DNA of 31,977 nt from SURF-24 sp964537965. Lineage in GTDB: Bacteria; Bacteroidota; Ignavibacteria; Ignavibacteriales; SURF-24. The notes under the pieces were generated by a model, which saw only the letters and a list, made by a program, of their open reading frames with translations, was not told where the DNA came from and searched no databases. A program made the position numbers and the translations under genes. Positions 8,082 to 17,301 of the stretch are shown piece after piece. Where the stretch lies: NCBI GenBank assembly GCA_964537965.1, contig CAZIDB010000017.1:1-31977 (forward strand). Reading direction: 5' to 3'. Every line of letters starts with the position of its first letter. The stretch's first letter is position 1.

Positions 8082-9555
8082 TTATTTCATTAACATCATT
8101 TTTTTAACAATTGTTGAATTATCTGAAGTCAATTTATAATAATAAATACCACTTGATAAACCATTTGCANNNNNNNNNNNNNNNNNNNNNNNNNNNNNNN
8201 NNNNNNNNNNNNNNNNNNNNNNNNNNNNNNNNNNNNNNNNNNNNNNNNNNNNNNNNNNNNNNNNNNNNNCCGGCATGTTGAAGAGTTGTATTTGTATATG
8301 ATAAATCTTCGGGTATTGGCCAGACTCCGGGGAAGATTGTTCCACCGGATGGATTATAATTATATGCACGCAAAGTACCGTTACTTCTGAAAGCTTTAAC
8401 CCATGCCAAAGCACTATCTACCTGGCTCATTACACTACTATTATAACCCGGATCAGCTTCAATATTGTTTTCTGCAACCATATTTGGATATTCTGCATCT
8501 TTATCAAACATTCCTTTTGTTCTATCATCTATAAAAACTGGTGCATCAACAGTGTCATTACTAGCCCAATAATCCTTTAAACTCTGTGTCCAGAAATATG
8601 CATTGTTAGACAGATTAATCCTTTTATTAGCATTGGTAACACCGTATGTATTTGCAATGTCCGATGGAATCGTATCGAGGAATAATATAGGCATGCGTTC
8701 ACCATCACCATTATACCAACTGTTCTTTCTTTCAAATTCTGTCTCACCAGCCATATCACAACTCATAAAGATATTATTTTTAATATCTGCATTTGTTAAA
8801 ATTGGTGTTTCAAAAGGATTAACTTTTGTAATAAATACTGTACAATGCTCAACTCTTAAATATTCAGTGTATTGATTGGCAATACTCATGAGGTATGAAG
8901 AACCATTGAACTGTGTTGTATTTACCAAAGAAACAGTGTCCATCGGAGCGCTGGCATTAATAAGTATTTGTCCATACCATTCCTGGTCAACAAAACAATT
9001 TCTCATAAGACAGTCTTTTAGATATAATTTTGTGTGACTTCCTGCATTCCATAACCAACCATTATAAAAATTGTCACAAATACAATTTTCTAAAACTAAT
9101 CTTGTTCCTTCTCCACCAATAGTAAATGGTCTGTCATTGCGTGATTGCATTTCATTAGGTGTAAAACCGCACCAATAAATATTTTTAAAATAAGCATCCT
9201 TGTTTACAGTAAAGGTTATTCTTGGTACACTTCCATCGCTTAATGGGAAAGGCGCTATTACAGGTGGCGCTATAGTAGTTGGACCGTCATCTGCAGTCAT
9301 ATTTATTGGAAATTCGAAGTACGTCCTTGAGCTAAGTAAATATCTTTCTCCTCTAATCAAACGATATACACGATTAATATTATTTCGTTCTCCGGTTGCA
9401 GTGGTATCTCCAAGAATGAATCTTTGCAGTGCACCAATCATTCCTTGTGAATCTTGACTGGGAACATTTACAGTATCACGAGTTTGGGAAAAAACTGCAG
9501 TTGAGGGTAATAGTGCAAATAACAAAACAAAGAACACGGTAAGTATCTTTTTCAT
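8082..9555 (-). CDS. Secreted beta-helix-like protein with T9SS tail, interrupted by assembly gap
   Basis: The N-terminal part (9555 down to 8270, about 428 residues) starts with a signal peptide (MKKILTVFFVLLFALLPSTAVFSQ). It continues with short repeated strand-turn units of the right-handed parallel beta-helix type, for example GTRLVLENCICDNFYNG, TKLYLKDCLMRNCF, EYLRVEHCTVFI and ADIKNNIFMSC. After the 100 N, the stretch 8169-8082 encodes ANGLSSGIYYYKLTSDNS..MLMK, the end of a T9SS type A sorting domain, in a different phase. The phase change comes from the placeholder gap: the reading frames join if the real missing length is a multiple of three. The missing part should hold the start of the sorting domain and possibly more. 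Beta-helix folds are common in polysaccharide-acting proteins, but I see no catalytic signature. GGAGGT at 9562-9567 supports the start. Confidence 0.75.
8170..8269. other. Assembly gap (100 N)
   Basis: Exactly 100 N, the usual placeholder for a scaffold gap of unknown length. It lies within the beta-helix/T9SS coding region and hides part of it. Confidence 0.97.
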
Positions 9556-9671
9556 TTTAATACCTCCAAGTATTATTTTGGGTTATAGTTTTAATTTGTT
9601 TGAAGATTTTATAATTATTAGAACCATTACTTTTAATGTAAAAATCTTATGATCGTTATTTTGAAAATGAA

Positions 9672-12578
9672 TTATTCCAAACGATAGCGAATTCCTAAAT
9701 CCAGACCTCTGCCATAGTATTGCTCTGAAGTAGGGAACTCTGAAATACTAACTACATTTTTATCTTTTGCTTGCGTTATATTGATTACGTCAAAAAATAA
9801 TTCAAGATCATACCAAGGTAGTTTTTGTTTAAATGAAAGATCATATCTTCGATAATCGGAAGTATACTGCCTTAACTCAGGCCAAAAGTTTGCAGCAATA
9901 AAAATGTTTGATTGATATAAAAATGAAACACGTATTGAAAAATCTTTATAATCATAACCTAACGATACATTTACAATATTGTCCGGCTGATCAATCATTC
10001 TTGATGTATAGAAAGTATCTACAACTGTTTGTTCTACCCATGGTGGTTTTGTAAGTGGTTTAAAATAACTTACTGTACGCGGATATCTTGCTTCTGAATA
10101 AGTGTGAGTGTAATTCACATCAAAAACAAATCCTTTTAATAAACCCGGCAAATACCAAAAATGAGTCTGCCAACTAATTTCAAGACCATATAAGTCAACT
10201 GGATATGGATTATTTAAGTAGGAATATAGACTGAGTCCTTTCAATGAACTTCTTAATCCTATTGATTGAGGATCAAGAATTATTTTTCCGTTGGTAGCAA
10301 AAATCATATCTTCAATTTTTTTCTTAAATCCTCCAACTGTCATTAATCCAACCGTATTCTCATGGAAAGAAAAGTATAAATCAAAATTCTCCGAATGAGC
10401 CGGTTTTAATTTATAATCATTCATCGTTACTGACGTTACACCGATGCTCAGTTTAGGAGTAATTGTGGAAAAATCAGGTCTTGATAGTGTATTTGTATAA
10501 GCAAATCTTATATCAAACCAATCAAAAGGCTTTAGCTTAATTTGACCCATCGGTAACCAGTTTACATTGGTTACCGATGTAGTCGTGTCTTTATAGATGT
10601 ATCTATATTGGGGGAGTCCAATTGTTTGGTCACCTCTTGGGGCTGTATAATCTCTCTGGACCTGTTCATATCTAATCCCACTTATCAGACTTATATAGTT
10701 TTCGTATTCTAAATCAATCATTACGTAACCGGCCGTTATATACTCATTGCCGGAATATCTTGGACAAACTGATGTAACATCATCAAGATAAAATGACCTG
10801 CTTCCTTTATACTTTAGAATTACATCATGGATATTGTTCATCAAATCAAGATTAGGTACTGCCCAGGCTTTATATTCACCACCTATAAATTCACCAAAGT
10901 CATATCCATTATCTATGAACAATGTGTAAGGTAATTTCAAAGCGCCGGTTGATACAGTGTTTTGCATAAAAGGAAAAGCAGCTATAATATCATTCCTGAC
11001 CTCCTGGTTGCTTGTGTATTGAAGTTCGCAAGTATAAGCATCATAGTCATAGGATCTGTCTTTATATCCGTATTTTCCACCAACCTTAACGGTTGAAAAT
11101 AATTCCTGAGATATATTGAATCCTCTTGATAAGTTAACTGATGCAGTTAACTCCCTATCTTTATTTTCCCAGTTAAAATCATTTATTGTTGCCAGTATTG
11201 TGTTAGAATAATTATTCTTTGCGTAATTCGGCAATAATTCCGGAGAAATAGACTGGGGGAAATTTCTAAATGCATCCGTTTCCTGGAATGAATTTAATAA
11301 ATCTTTTGGTACAGTTTGATGAGAATATGAATGAGTAATATCTGCTTCCATTTTAAAAATGGGAAGATCCTGAATATATTTTATTGAATTAGTCATAACA
11401 TCCAGATCTGTCTTTTTATCCTCAAGATCGTATAGGTGGGTATAAAAATTCGTATGATAATATTCGCTTCTTTTTTGTGTTTTTGTTTTTACAGAGCTAA
11501 AAAAATTATTGAGTATAATGCTTCCATTCGGAAGATCATAATCTAAAACTAATGTTCCACCATACCTGTTCAGGTATCTGTTCATATTATAAAGATTCAG
11601 ACTAGTAATATGAGTCGCATTTACTTTCCCGCTTATAGGTGCAATTACTTCATAATCAGCGCCCATTTCATTAGAACTATTATTTTTACCCTCAACATCT
11701 ACCTGGCCAAAAATTCCTAGTTTATCATCAAAAAAACGGATGCTTCCACCACCAACAATTTTATAATTATCGAAAGTCTGTTTCAATCCATTATATCCAC
11801 CCTGCGCTAGAAAATCATATTTTATTCCTTTAGGAGCTTGTCTCAGCTTGAAATTTACTGTACCTCCTATAGCATTTGCATCCATATCCGGTGTAATGGC
11901 TTTAGTAACCTCAATTCCTTCTAACATATGAGGAGAGATCATACTCAGATCTACGCTCCTATCAGCAGAACCGGTAGCTGTCATTTTAACTCCAGCTACT
12001 TCAATATTGTTATACTTAGGAGACAAACCTCTAATTACAATCTTATTCCCTTCGCCACCTTCACGTAAAACAGATACACCAGGAAGTCTTCCGACAGACT
12101 CGGCAGCATTCTGATCCGGTAATTCTTGTATTTTTGTAGATGAAACAACATTCACTATTGCTTTCGATGTAAGTTGTTGATTTATGGCTTCTGTCTGTCC
12201 TTTAACCTGAGCAGTAACAAGTATTTCCTCTCCTCTGATGGACTCATAAGCCAGTTTGAAATTAATTTCTTCAACGCTATTAGAATGGAGTTGGATTTTT
12301 GTTTCTAACGTTTTATAACCAATATAACTTATACGTAATGTAAGACTATCTTCGGGAAGGTTTTTGATTATATAATTTCCATGGATATCAGAAGAAGCAC
12401 CAAAACCAGTTCCAATTATCACAATATTAGATCCAGGTAATCCTTCACCTGAAACTGCGTCTATAACTTTACCACGAATTGTAGAATTGTTTTGTGCATT
12501 AAGGATTGTACATTCTGAAAATATTAAAAGTATTATTAGTAGATTGAATTTCAGGATATGGTAATTCTTCACCCGCAT
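9672..12578 (-). CDS. TonB-dependent outer membrane receptor
   Basis: A 968-residue outer-membrane importer that would use TonB-ExbBD energy to take up a ligand such as an oligosaccharide. After a signal peptide (residues 1-29) come a carboxypeptidase-regulatory-like domain (about 31-110, IRGKVIDAVSGEGLPGSNI), a TonB-box-like EEILVTAQ (117-124) and the plug domain (about 137-246). The plug includes LPDQNAAESVGRLPGVSV and the motif GNKIVIRGLSP. A long beta-barrel fills the rest. The plug sequence resembles the TonB-Xanth-Caul type of receptor rather than SusC, and no SusD-like lipoprotein is encoded next to it. GAGGT 4 nt before the ATG supports the start. It lies between the sugar operon and the beta-helix gene, so carbohydrate uptake is a reasonable inference; the ligand is not known. 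Confidence 0.93.
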   Translation of the reverse strand: MRVKNYHILKFNLLIILLIFSECTILNAQNNSTIRGKVIDAVSGEGLPGSNIVIIGTGFGASSDIHGNYIIKNLPEDSLTLRISYIGYKTLETKIQLHSNSVEEINFKLAYESIRGEEILVTAQVKGQTEAINQQLTSKAIVNVVSSTKIQELPDQNAAESVGRLPGVSVLREGGEGNKIVIRGLSPKYNNIEVAGVKMTATGSADRSVDLSMISPHMLEGIEVTKAITPDMDANAIGGTVNFKLRQAPKGIKYDFLAQGGYNGLKQTFDNYKIVGGGSIRFFDDKLGIFGQVDVEGKNNSSNEMGADYEVIAPISGKVNATHITSLNLYNMNRYLNRYGGTLVLDYDLPNGSIILNNFFSSVKTKTQKRSEYYHTNFYTHLYDLEDKKTDLDVMTNSIKYIQDLPIFKMEADITHSYSHQTVPKDLLNSFQETDAFRNFPQSISPELLPNYAKNNYSNTILATINDFNWENKDRELTASVNLSRGFNISQELFSTVKVGGKYGYKDRSYDYDAYTCELQYTSNQEVRNDIIAAFPFMQNTVSTGALKLPYTLFIDNGYDFGEFIGGEYKAWAVPNLDLMNNIHDVILKYKGSRSFYLDDVTSVCPRYSGNEYITAGYVMIDLEYENYISLISGIRYEQVQRDYTAPRGDQTIGLPQYRYIYKDTTTSVTNVNWLPMGQIKLKPFDWFDIRFAYTNTLSRPDFSTITPKLSIGVTSVTMNDYKLKPAHSENFDLYFSFHENTVGLMTVGGFKKKIEDMIFATNGKIILDPQSIGLRSSLKGLSLYSYLNNPYPVDLYGLEISWQTHFWYLPGLLKGFVFDVNYTHTYSEARYPRTVSYFKPLTKPPWVEQTVVDTFYTSRMIDQPDNIVNVSLGYDYKDFSIRVSFLYQSNIFIAANFWPELRQYTSDYRRYDLSFKQKLPWYDLELFFDVINITQAKDKNVVSISEFPTSEQYYGRGLDLGIRYRLE

Positions 12579-12743
12579 ATATACCTCATAAATATTTTAT
12601 TTATTTAATGTTCTTAATTGTCCATCAATTAATAACAATTTCCGTAAAGAGAAAAAGATATTGTTTTTAGTATCTAAATATTCGGCTTGCTTTTTTTCTC
12701 TCTCTTGTTATCTTTTCCATCTGAGCCATAAAACTAAAAGTAC

Positions 12744-12758
12744 CATTCCGCAGGAATG
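12744..12758 (-). terminator. Probable terminator after the PfkB-kinase gene
   Basis: CATTCC / GGAATG with a 3-nt loop, 17 nt after the kinase stop codon on the minus strand and followed by the U-rich GTACTTTTAGTTTT. The stem is short (6 bp) but position and tail fit a rho-independent terminator for the agaS-gatZ-transporter-kinase operon. Confidence 0.5.
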
Positions 12759-12775
12759 TTGTTTATTACAATTAT

Positions 12776-13738
12776 CTACAAATAATTATCAGGGCAAATA
12801 TTAAATCTATCCTGTGCTGTTTTCATTATTTCGTTATAATTAGTAAAAGCAGTTGTTCCACCTGCAGCTGTAGTGTTAACTGCTCCCATTAGATTTCCAA
12901 ATTGAAGACACTTTTTTAACGGAGATTCATTAATATATTGGTATATGAAACCGGCATTAAAACTGTCTCCGGCTCCAATGGCATCAACCACTTTAGTATT
13001 AAGGAAAGATGGTGAAAAGAAACTTTCAGATTTGGAAAATAAGTATGCACCTTTTCTTCCCATTTTAACCACAACAATATTTGAATAATCCTTTATCTTC
13101 CTAAATGCTTCTTCAACAGAATCAGATTTTGTAAGACAAAGTATTTCACCTTCGTTTGGTAAAAAAATATCCACAAAAGGAAGTACTTCTTTATAATTTA
13201 TATCCCATCTTTCACCAGGATCCCATTGCATATCAAAAGAAGTTGTTAATCCTAATGATTTTGCTTGTATAAATAATTTAGACAAATCTTTCTTTATGCC
13301 TGGTTGCAGATAGAACGAGGAAAAATGAAGATGTTTTGCATTCGATAATTTTTGTTCATTGATATCATTAATGGTAAGAAAATCCATTGCACCCGGATAT
13401 GTTACCATAGCACGATCTTCAGAAAAGTTAAGAACAATTGTAATTCCTGTATTTATCTTTTCTTCCTTTAAAATTAAACTTGTATCAACATATTTTCTTT
13501 TTAAACAATCTACTATTAACTGTCCAAAAGAATCATTCCCAACTTTACCAAGAAAGGTAACCTTACAATTTAGTGAACTAAGATTACTTGCAAAAATAGC
13601 AGACGAACTTCCAAGAGTTAAGGTCAAATCTTTCGCAAGTTTTTCTTTACCCATTTCAGGGAACGAATCTATTTGGTTCAGGATCAAATCCACATTTAAT
13701 TCACCAACTACCAATACATCAAATATTTTCGATTCCAT
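12776..13738 (-). CDS. PfkB/ribokinase-family sugar kinase
   Basis: A 320-residue cytoplasmic sugar kinase. The PfkB signature GAGDSFNAGF is at about residues 255-264, with catalytic base Asp258, preceded by VVDAI. The N-terminal VVGELNVDLIL and an LGSSSAIFA block in place of the usual GG.-x-NVA also fit the family. I chose the ATG at 13738 because AAGG lies 5 nt upstream; an in-frame ATG at 13783 lacks a ribosome site and would overlap the transporter gene. It is the last gene of the agaS operon. The context gives two options: phosphorylation of tagatose-6-phosphate to the bisphosphate, or phosphorylation of an incoming amino sugar at position 6. Sequence alone does not decide. Confidence 0.88.
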   Translation of the reverse strand: MESKIFDVLVVGELNVDLILNQIDSFPEMGKEKLAKDLTLTLGSSSAIFASNLSSLNCKVTFLGKVGNDSFGQLIVDCLKRKYVDTSLILKEEKINTGITIVLNFSEDRAMVTYPGAMDFLTINDINEQKLSNAKHLHFSSFYLQPGIKKDLSKLFIQAKSLGLTTSFDMQWDPGERWDINYKEVLPFVDIFLPNEGEILCLTKSDSVEEAFRKIKDYSNIVVVKMGRKGAYLFSKSESFFSPSFLNTKVVDAIGAGDSFNAGFIYQYINESPLKKCLQFGNLMGAVNTTAAGGTTAFTNYNEIMKTAQDRFNICPDNYL

Positions 13739-13743
13739 TTTTA

Positions 13744-13747
13744 CCTT
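13744..13747 (-). promoter_or_regulatory. Ribosome binding site deciding the kinase start
   Basis: AAGG on the minus strand, 5 nt before the ATG ending at 13738; it is the reason for preferring the 320-residue form. Confidence 0.5.
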
Positions 13748-13763
13748 ATTAATTAAATAGATA

Positions 13764-14645
13764 TTATTCTTTGGATGATTCATCCAGTGCCATAAGCAGA
13801 ATTGAGATAAAAGCGATTCCTATTCCAGCTAACGTTATCGGGTGAGGAACAACTCCATATATAGACAATGATATAATAATCGTTATTACAGGGGCAATTG
13901 CGTTTGTCATAGGACTTACAATAATCGCCTTTCCATATCTAAAGGCGTAAACTAAAGTCAGAGCACCTATAGAATTAAGTATTTGAATGACTGCGGCTAA
14001 ATATGGACCTGAAAACCCATAATTGATCTCTTTTGAAAAATCAGTCATCCAGATAGCGAAAGGAATCAAAACCAAACCAGTAATCGTCATATATATAAAA
14101 ATACTCTCTGCTTTCATCGTCAGGTTTGCAAATTTCATTATATATGCTTGCAAACCCCAGGCAAGCAAAACTATTAACGAAAATAAGATCCACATTCCTC
14201 CAGAGACTGAAGAATTTTGAGGAGGCTGGAATGATAACAATGGTATTGCAACAAGAGCGGTTATAATACCCAACCAACCTTTTTTTGTAGATCGTTCTTT
14301 TAGAAAGATATATGATAGAACAACTGTAATAACAGGTGAAAGAGAAATAAATGGAAATACAAGATATGCTGGACCTTCTCTTAAGGTTTGGAATAATAAC
14401 AACTGCCCTCCAGCACCGGTTAATCCAATAAGACAACCAAGTATGACCGATCTGAAATCATGCTCAAATTTCCAATGATTCATTCTCAAGGCTATAAATG
14501 CAGGAAAAATCATTGTCAGTGCCCATACAGAATATCCCAGAGTAGCTGGAAAACCATTTTTTTCTGTTATTTCAATTAAGGCTCCCCAAATGCCCCAAAA
14601 AATAGTTGTAACTAATGCGTAAACAAACCATGGCTTTTGTTTCAT
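13764..14645 (-). CDS. EamA-family (drug/metabolite transporter superfamily) inner-membrane transporter
   Basis: A 293-residue, very hydrophobic protein with about ten transmembrane segments in two EamA repeats, roughly residues 5-140 and 150-288. Typical repeat-end features are visible: FPFISLSPVITVVLSYIFLKER at the end of repeat 1, and the matching IIVSPMTNAIAPVITIIISL in repeat 2. Its ATG overlaps the gatZ stop (ATGA), so translation is probably coupled. Placed between a sugar isomerase/GatZ pair and a sugar kinase, it most likely imports the unphosphorylated sugar or amino sugar that the operon degrades. The superfamily also includes exporters and amino-acid carriers, so the substrate is inferred only from context. 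Confidence 0.85.
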   Translation of the reverse strand: MKQKPWFVYALVTTIFWGIWGALIEITEKNGFPATLGYSVWALTMIFPAFIALRMNHWKFEHDFRSVILGCLIGLTGAGGQLLLFQTLREGPAYLVFPFISLSPVITVVLSYIFLKERSTKKGWLGIITALVAIPLLSFQPPQNSSVSGGMWILFSLIVLLAWGLQAYIMKFANLTMKAESIFIYMTITGLVLIPFAIWMTDFSKEINYGFSGPYLAAVIQILNSIGALTLVYAFRYGKAIIVSPMTNAIAPVITIIISLSIYGVVPHPITLAGIGIAFISILLMALDESSKE

Positions 14646-15955
14646 TGTAGATTTCCACTTATAGCATAGTTATATATATCAAGGATCTTAGTGATTTTGT
14701 TATTTATCAGTTCTTCGGGATTACAAGAGATTTTACCATTACATATTGCTGTGTATTCTTCCGGTAAAAATTGACTAATAAGTGAAAGTGGAATTTCATT
14801 ATTTGATAAATTGAAAATAAGCTTATTAAGTGCTGAAGTAATTTTTTTTTCTGACCAATAATATCTTATTCTGTCACTATAACTATACATCCTTGCAAGT
14901 CTCATTTCATTTTTATTCCCTTTATAATAATCTATCCAGTATTTGGGTCTTTCCATCATTGCATTTTCTATTACCTGAAGTAAATTCGATTGGCTCGAAC
15001 TTTTTGAATTTAATAGCTCTCTTTCAATATAAGCTAAAGCAAAAACTGCTTCTCTGTATGCAAAGGTTAACCAAGGACCAACTTTTAAAATTGTAAAACG
15101 ATCATTAACCATTTGCTTAAGACTATCTCTTTTCTGGAAATCGGTTGAGTGAGCTTCAAAAACAAGGTTTGAAAACTGAAGAATTGAATTTGTAAGATCT
15201 ATAGTATTTTCATGTTGATAGTCAAAAATAGTTGAATTGTTAAATTCAACCCCAGGCTGGACTACGATTGCAATCACTCTTTCCCATGCTTTTTCCAAAT
15301 GATATTTGTTAAAAGCTTTCTTTGTAAGATAAATTGTTTTTTCAACTTCATCCTTTTTAGTAATTATAATAGAATGATGTATGCTTTTTCCCCCTCCCGG
15401 AGCTGGAACATCACTTCCTATTATATATAACGGAGGTTCTGATTTATCATTTAGTTGATTGTATGCTTCTTCGGAAACAGCGCACAAAGCAGCGGTTCTA
15501 TCTGCTATTATTTCAGAATCAAGTGGCTTGCTTAATTCTCCATCATCGGCGCATTTCATACTAGCATCGAGATGAATTTTGGAAAATCCTGCCTTTATGT
15601 ATTCCCGGATTTGATCTTTTGCATTTAATAATGCATCATCGGATGTTTTATTCTTCCAAACATTAGTCCCTAAATGATCACCTCCGAGAAATATATTTTC
15701 GTATGGAATTCCAATCTTTTTTGCCAGGTGAAAAACTTTATTTTTAAAAGTTCTTGGAGTAAAACCAGTATACCCTCCAAATTGATTTACTTGATTTGAA
15801 GTAGATTCAATAAGGACTTTTTTATTTAGATTTTTAGCATTGAGAAGAGCTGCTTTAATAACGTACCAATTTGCCGAGCAAATCGAAGTTACTCCATTCT
15901 GAAATAATTCGAATCTATTTGTTGAAGCTAATATTTCGTCACGCAATCTGATCAT
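14642..15955 (-). CDS. GatZ/KbaZ-like protein (tagatose-bisphosphate aldolase subunit family)
   Basis: A 437-residue cytoplasmic protein of the GatZ/KbaZ/AgaZ family. Recognisable blocks include GVTSICSANWYVIKAAL, VLIESTSNQVNQFGGYTG, IFLGGDHLGTNVW, KIHLDASMKCADD and IGSDVPAPGG. In enterobacteria these proteins are described as the non-catalytic, stabilising subunit of class II tagatose-1,6-bisphosphate aldolase, working with GatY/KbaY. No GatY/KbaY is in the window. Some GatZ-family proteins have been reported to interconvert ketohexose-6-phosphates at C4, which would make a lone GatZ meaningful here: tagatose-6-phosphate to fructose-6-phosphate. That assignment is inference. It starts 10 nt after the agaS stop and overlaps the transporter start (ATGA), so it sits in the middle of a tight operon. 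Confidence 0.88.
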   Translation of the reverse strand: MIRLRDEILASTNRFELFQNGVTSICSANWYVIKAALLNAKNLNKKVLIESTSNQVNQFGGYTGFTPRTFKNKVFHLAKKIGIPYENIFLGGDHLGTNVWKNKTSDDALLNAKDQIREYIKAGFSKIHLDASMKCADDGELSKPLDSEIIADRTAALCAVSEEAYNQLNDKSEPPLYIIGSDVPAPGGGKSIHHSIIITKKDEVEKTIYLTKKAFNKYHLEKAWERVIAIVVQPGVEFNNSTIFDYQHENTIDLTNSILQFSNLVFEAHSTDFQKRDSLKQMVNDRFTILKVGPWLTFAYREAVFALAYIERELLNSKSSSQSNLLQVIENAMMERPKYWIDYYKGNKNEMRLARMYSYSDRIRYYWSEKKITSALNKLIFNLSNNEIPLSLISQFLPEEYTAICNGKISCNPEELINNKITKILDIYNYAISGNLQ

Positions 15956-15965
15956 CTAGTTACTT

Positions 15966-17129
15966 TTAATTATAGGGATAAATATTTACGCCCTGAACAA
16001 CCCGATGAATCATTCCCATATTTGACGGTGAATCCGGTTTTAACCCTAAATTAAGAGATTTGAAAAAACCTAACATTTGTGCCGGTAAAACTGATACAAC
16101 TGAAAGGAAACATTCATCAACCTTGAGCTGATCGGAAGAAAAAATAATCTGTAAATCTTGACCAATGTTCAATTTATTTTCCATAATTCCAATCGAGAAT
16201 AAATTTTTCCTGCCTGTTTTAAATGCGTTTATTAAGTCAAATTCATATTTATTTACATATTCATTATTGGAAAAAAGAGAAACGATTAATGTTTTTTCAT
16301 TAATTACAGCTTTCGGACCATGTCTTAGTCCAAGGAAGGAATCATACTTACAAATTACCTGACCATCTGTAAGTTCCTGTAATTTTAAATGAGATTCTCT
16401 TGCGACTCCTTTCAATGCACCTGATCCCAAAAATATAGCACGGTCAAATTCAAGTTCGGCGACTATTCTTAATTGATCTGAATATTCTGTTAAAATAGTT
16501 CTACCATACTTACAAATTCGATTTATATTTTCTTCAAGTCTTTTTACTTTATTGATATATGCAATAAGTAACCCAGCAAGAAGCATAACAGTAAAGCTTC
16601 CGGTCATCGCTAGACTTTGATCGTTTGCTTGAGGAGGCATATAAAAAATGAAGCTATCTTTTTCTTTAACTGTTGAAACTAGTTTACTATTTCTATTGCA
16701 GGTTATTATTAAATGATATATTTTCTTTGATAGTTGCTCAGACAACTCAATTACTTGTGCGCTTTCTGGACTATTACCCGATCTGGCAAAAGATATAATT
16801 AGCAGAGTTTTGTTTTTATGGAAATATAGTTCAGGATGTGTAACTATATCTGTTGACTCAATTGGTTTGGTATAAATTCCCGTCTCTTTTTCAATTATTT
16901 CTGCAAGTACATTTCCTATAAATGCGGAGGTTCCTGCACCAGTCAGAACAATACTAACATCAGGATTCTTAAAAACATTTAGGAGAAACTTTTTAAGCGT
17001 AGGGATAATTCTCTCTGATGTTTTCCAAAAATCCATCCACAATTCAGGCTGACCAGAAATTTCTTTTGAAGTGTTATAAGCCCCACTTTTTAATAACTCA
17101 CTCTCAGAATATTTAGAAAAGATTGACAC
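15966..17129 (-). CDS. agaS: AgaS-like SIS-domain sugar isomerase/deaminase
   Basis: A 387-residue protein with two SIS (sugar isomerase) domains. The first holds VLTGAGTSAFIGN (about 61-73) and the phosphosugar-binding SFARSGNSPES (113-123). The second holds FLGSGALKGVARES and the LRHGPKA motif typical of AgaS/GlmS-type proteins. The N-terminal KEISGQPELW is characteristic of AgaS. AgaS converts galactosamine-6-phosphate to tagatose-6-phosphate with release of ammonia. The start codon is GTG at 17129, with AAGG a few bases upstream. It is the first gene of the four-gene operon and diverges from the DeoR-family regulator across 172 nt. The substrate is inferred from the family; related enzymes act on other amino-sugar phosphates. 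Confidence 0.85.
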   Translation of the reverse strand: MSIFSKYSESELLKSGAYNTSKEISGQPELWMDFWKTSERIIPTLKKFLLNVFKNPDVSIVLTGAGTSAFIGNVLAEIIEKETGIYTKPIESTDIVTHPELYFHKNKTLLIISFARSGNSPESAQVIELSEQLSKKIYHLIITCNRNSKLVSTVKEKDSFIFYMPPQANDQSLAMTGSFTVMLLAGLLIAYINKVKRLEENINRICKYGRTILTEYSDQLRIVAELEFDRAIFLGSGALKGVARESHLKLQELTDGQVICKYDSFLGLRHGPKAVINEKTLIVSLFSNNEYVNKYEFDLINAFKTGRKNLFSIGIMENKLNIGQDLQIIFSSDQLKVDECFLSVVSVLPAQMLGFFKSLNLGLKPDSPSNMGMIHRVVQGVNIYPYN

Positions 17130-17301
17130 TTCGAAACCTTATTATTAATCTTATGAAATCTTATGAATTAATATTACTAAATAATTATATCCTTGTCAAG
17201 TATAAAATATCATTTCTTTTGACATTAATTTTATAATATTTCCAAAGTATTTGAAAGTTTTACTTTTTTTTGTATTTTTATTATAAATTTATAGGTGATT
17301 T
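17130..17301. promoter_or_regulatory. Divergent control region between agaS and the DeoR-family regulator
   Basis: 172 AT-rich bases that must carry the promoters of both units. Beside the agaS start lies a perfect tandem repeat of ATCTTATGAA (17148-17157 and 17158-17167). The period is 10 bp, one helical turn, a plausible binding site for the adjacent regulator. Further right is a long T-rich run before the regulator's GTGATTT-ATG. Exact promoter elements are uncertain. Confidence 0.5.

Noticed and set aside
8082..9555. Pseudogene by frameshift
   Set aside because: The phase change falls exactly at a 100-N placeholder, so it reflects unknown gap length, not a mutation.
9603..9648. Inverted repeat AAGATTTT / AAAATCTT before the beta-helix gene
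   Set aside because: AT-only type stem with a 30-nt loop, expected by chance in this composition.
13359..13760. Open frame of 133 codons on the + strand inside the kinase gene
   Set aside because: Antisense to a well-supported PfkB kinase and without recognisable protein features.
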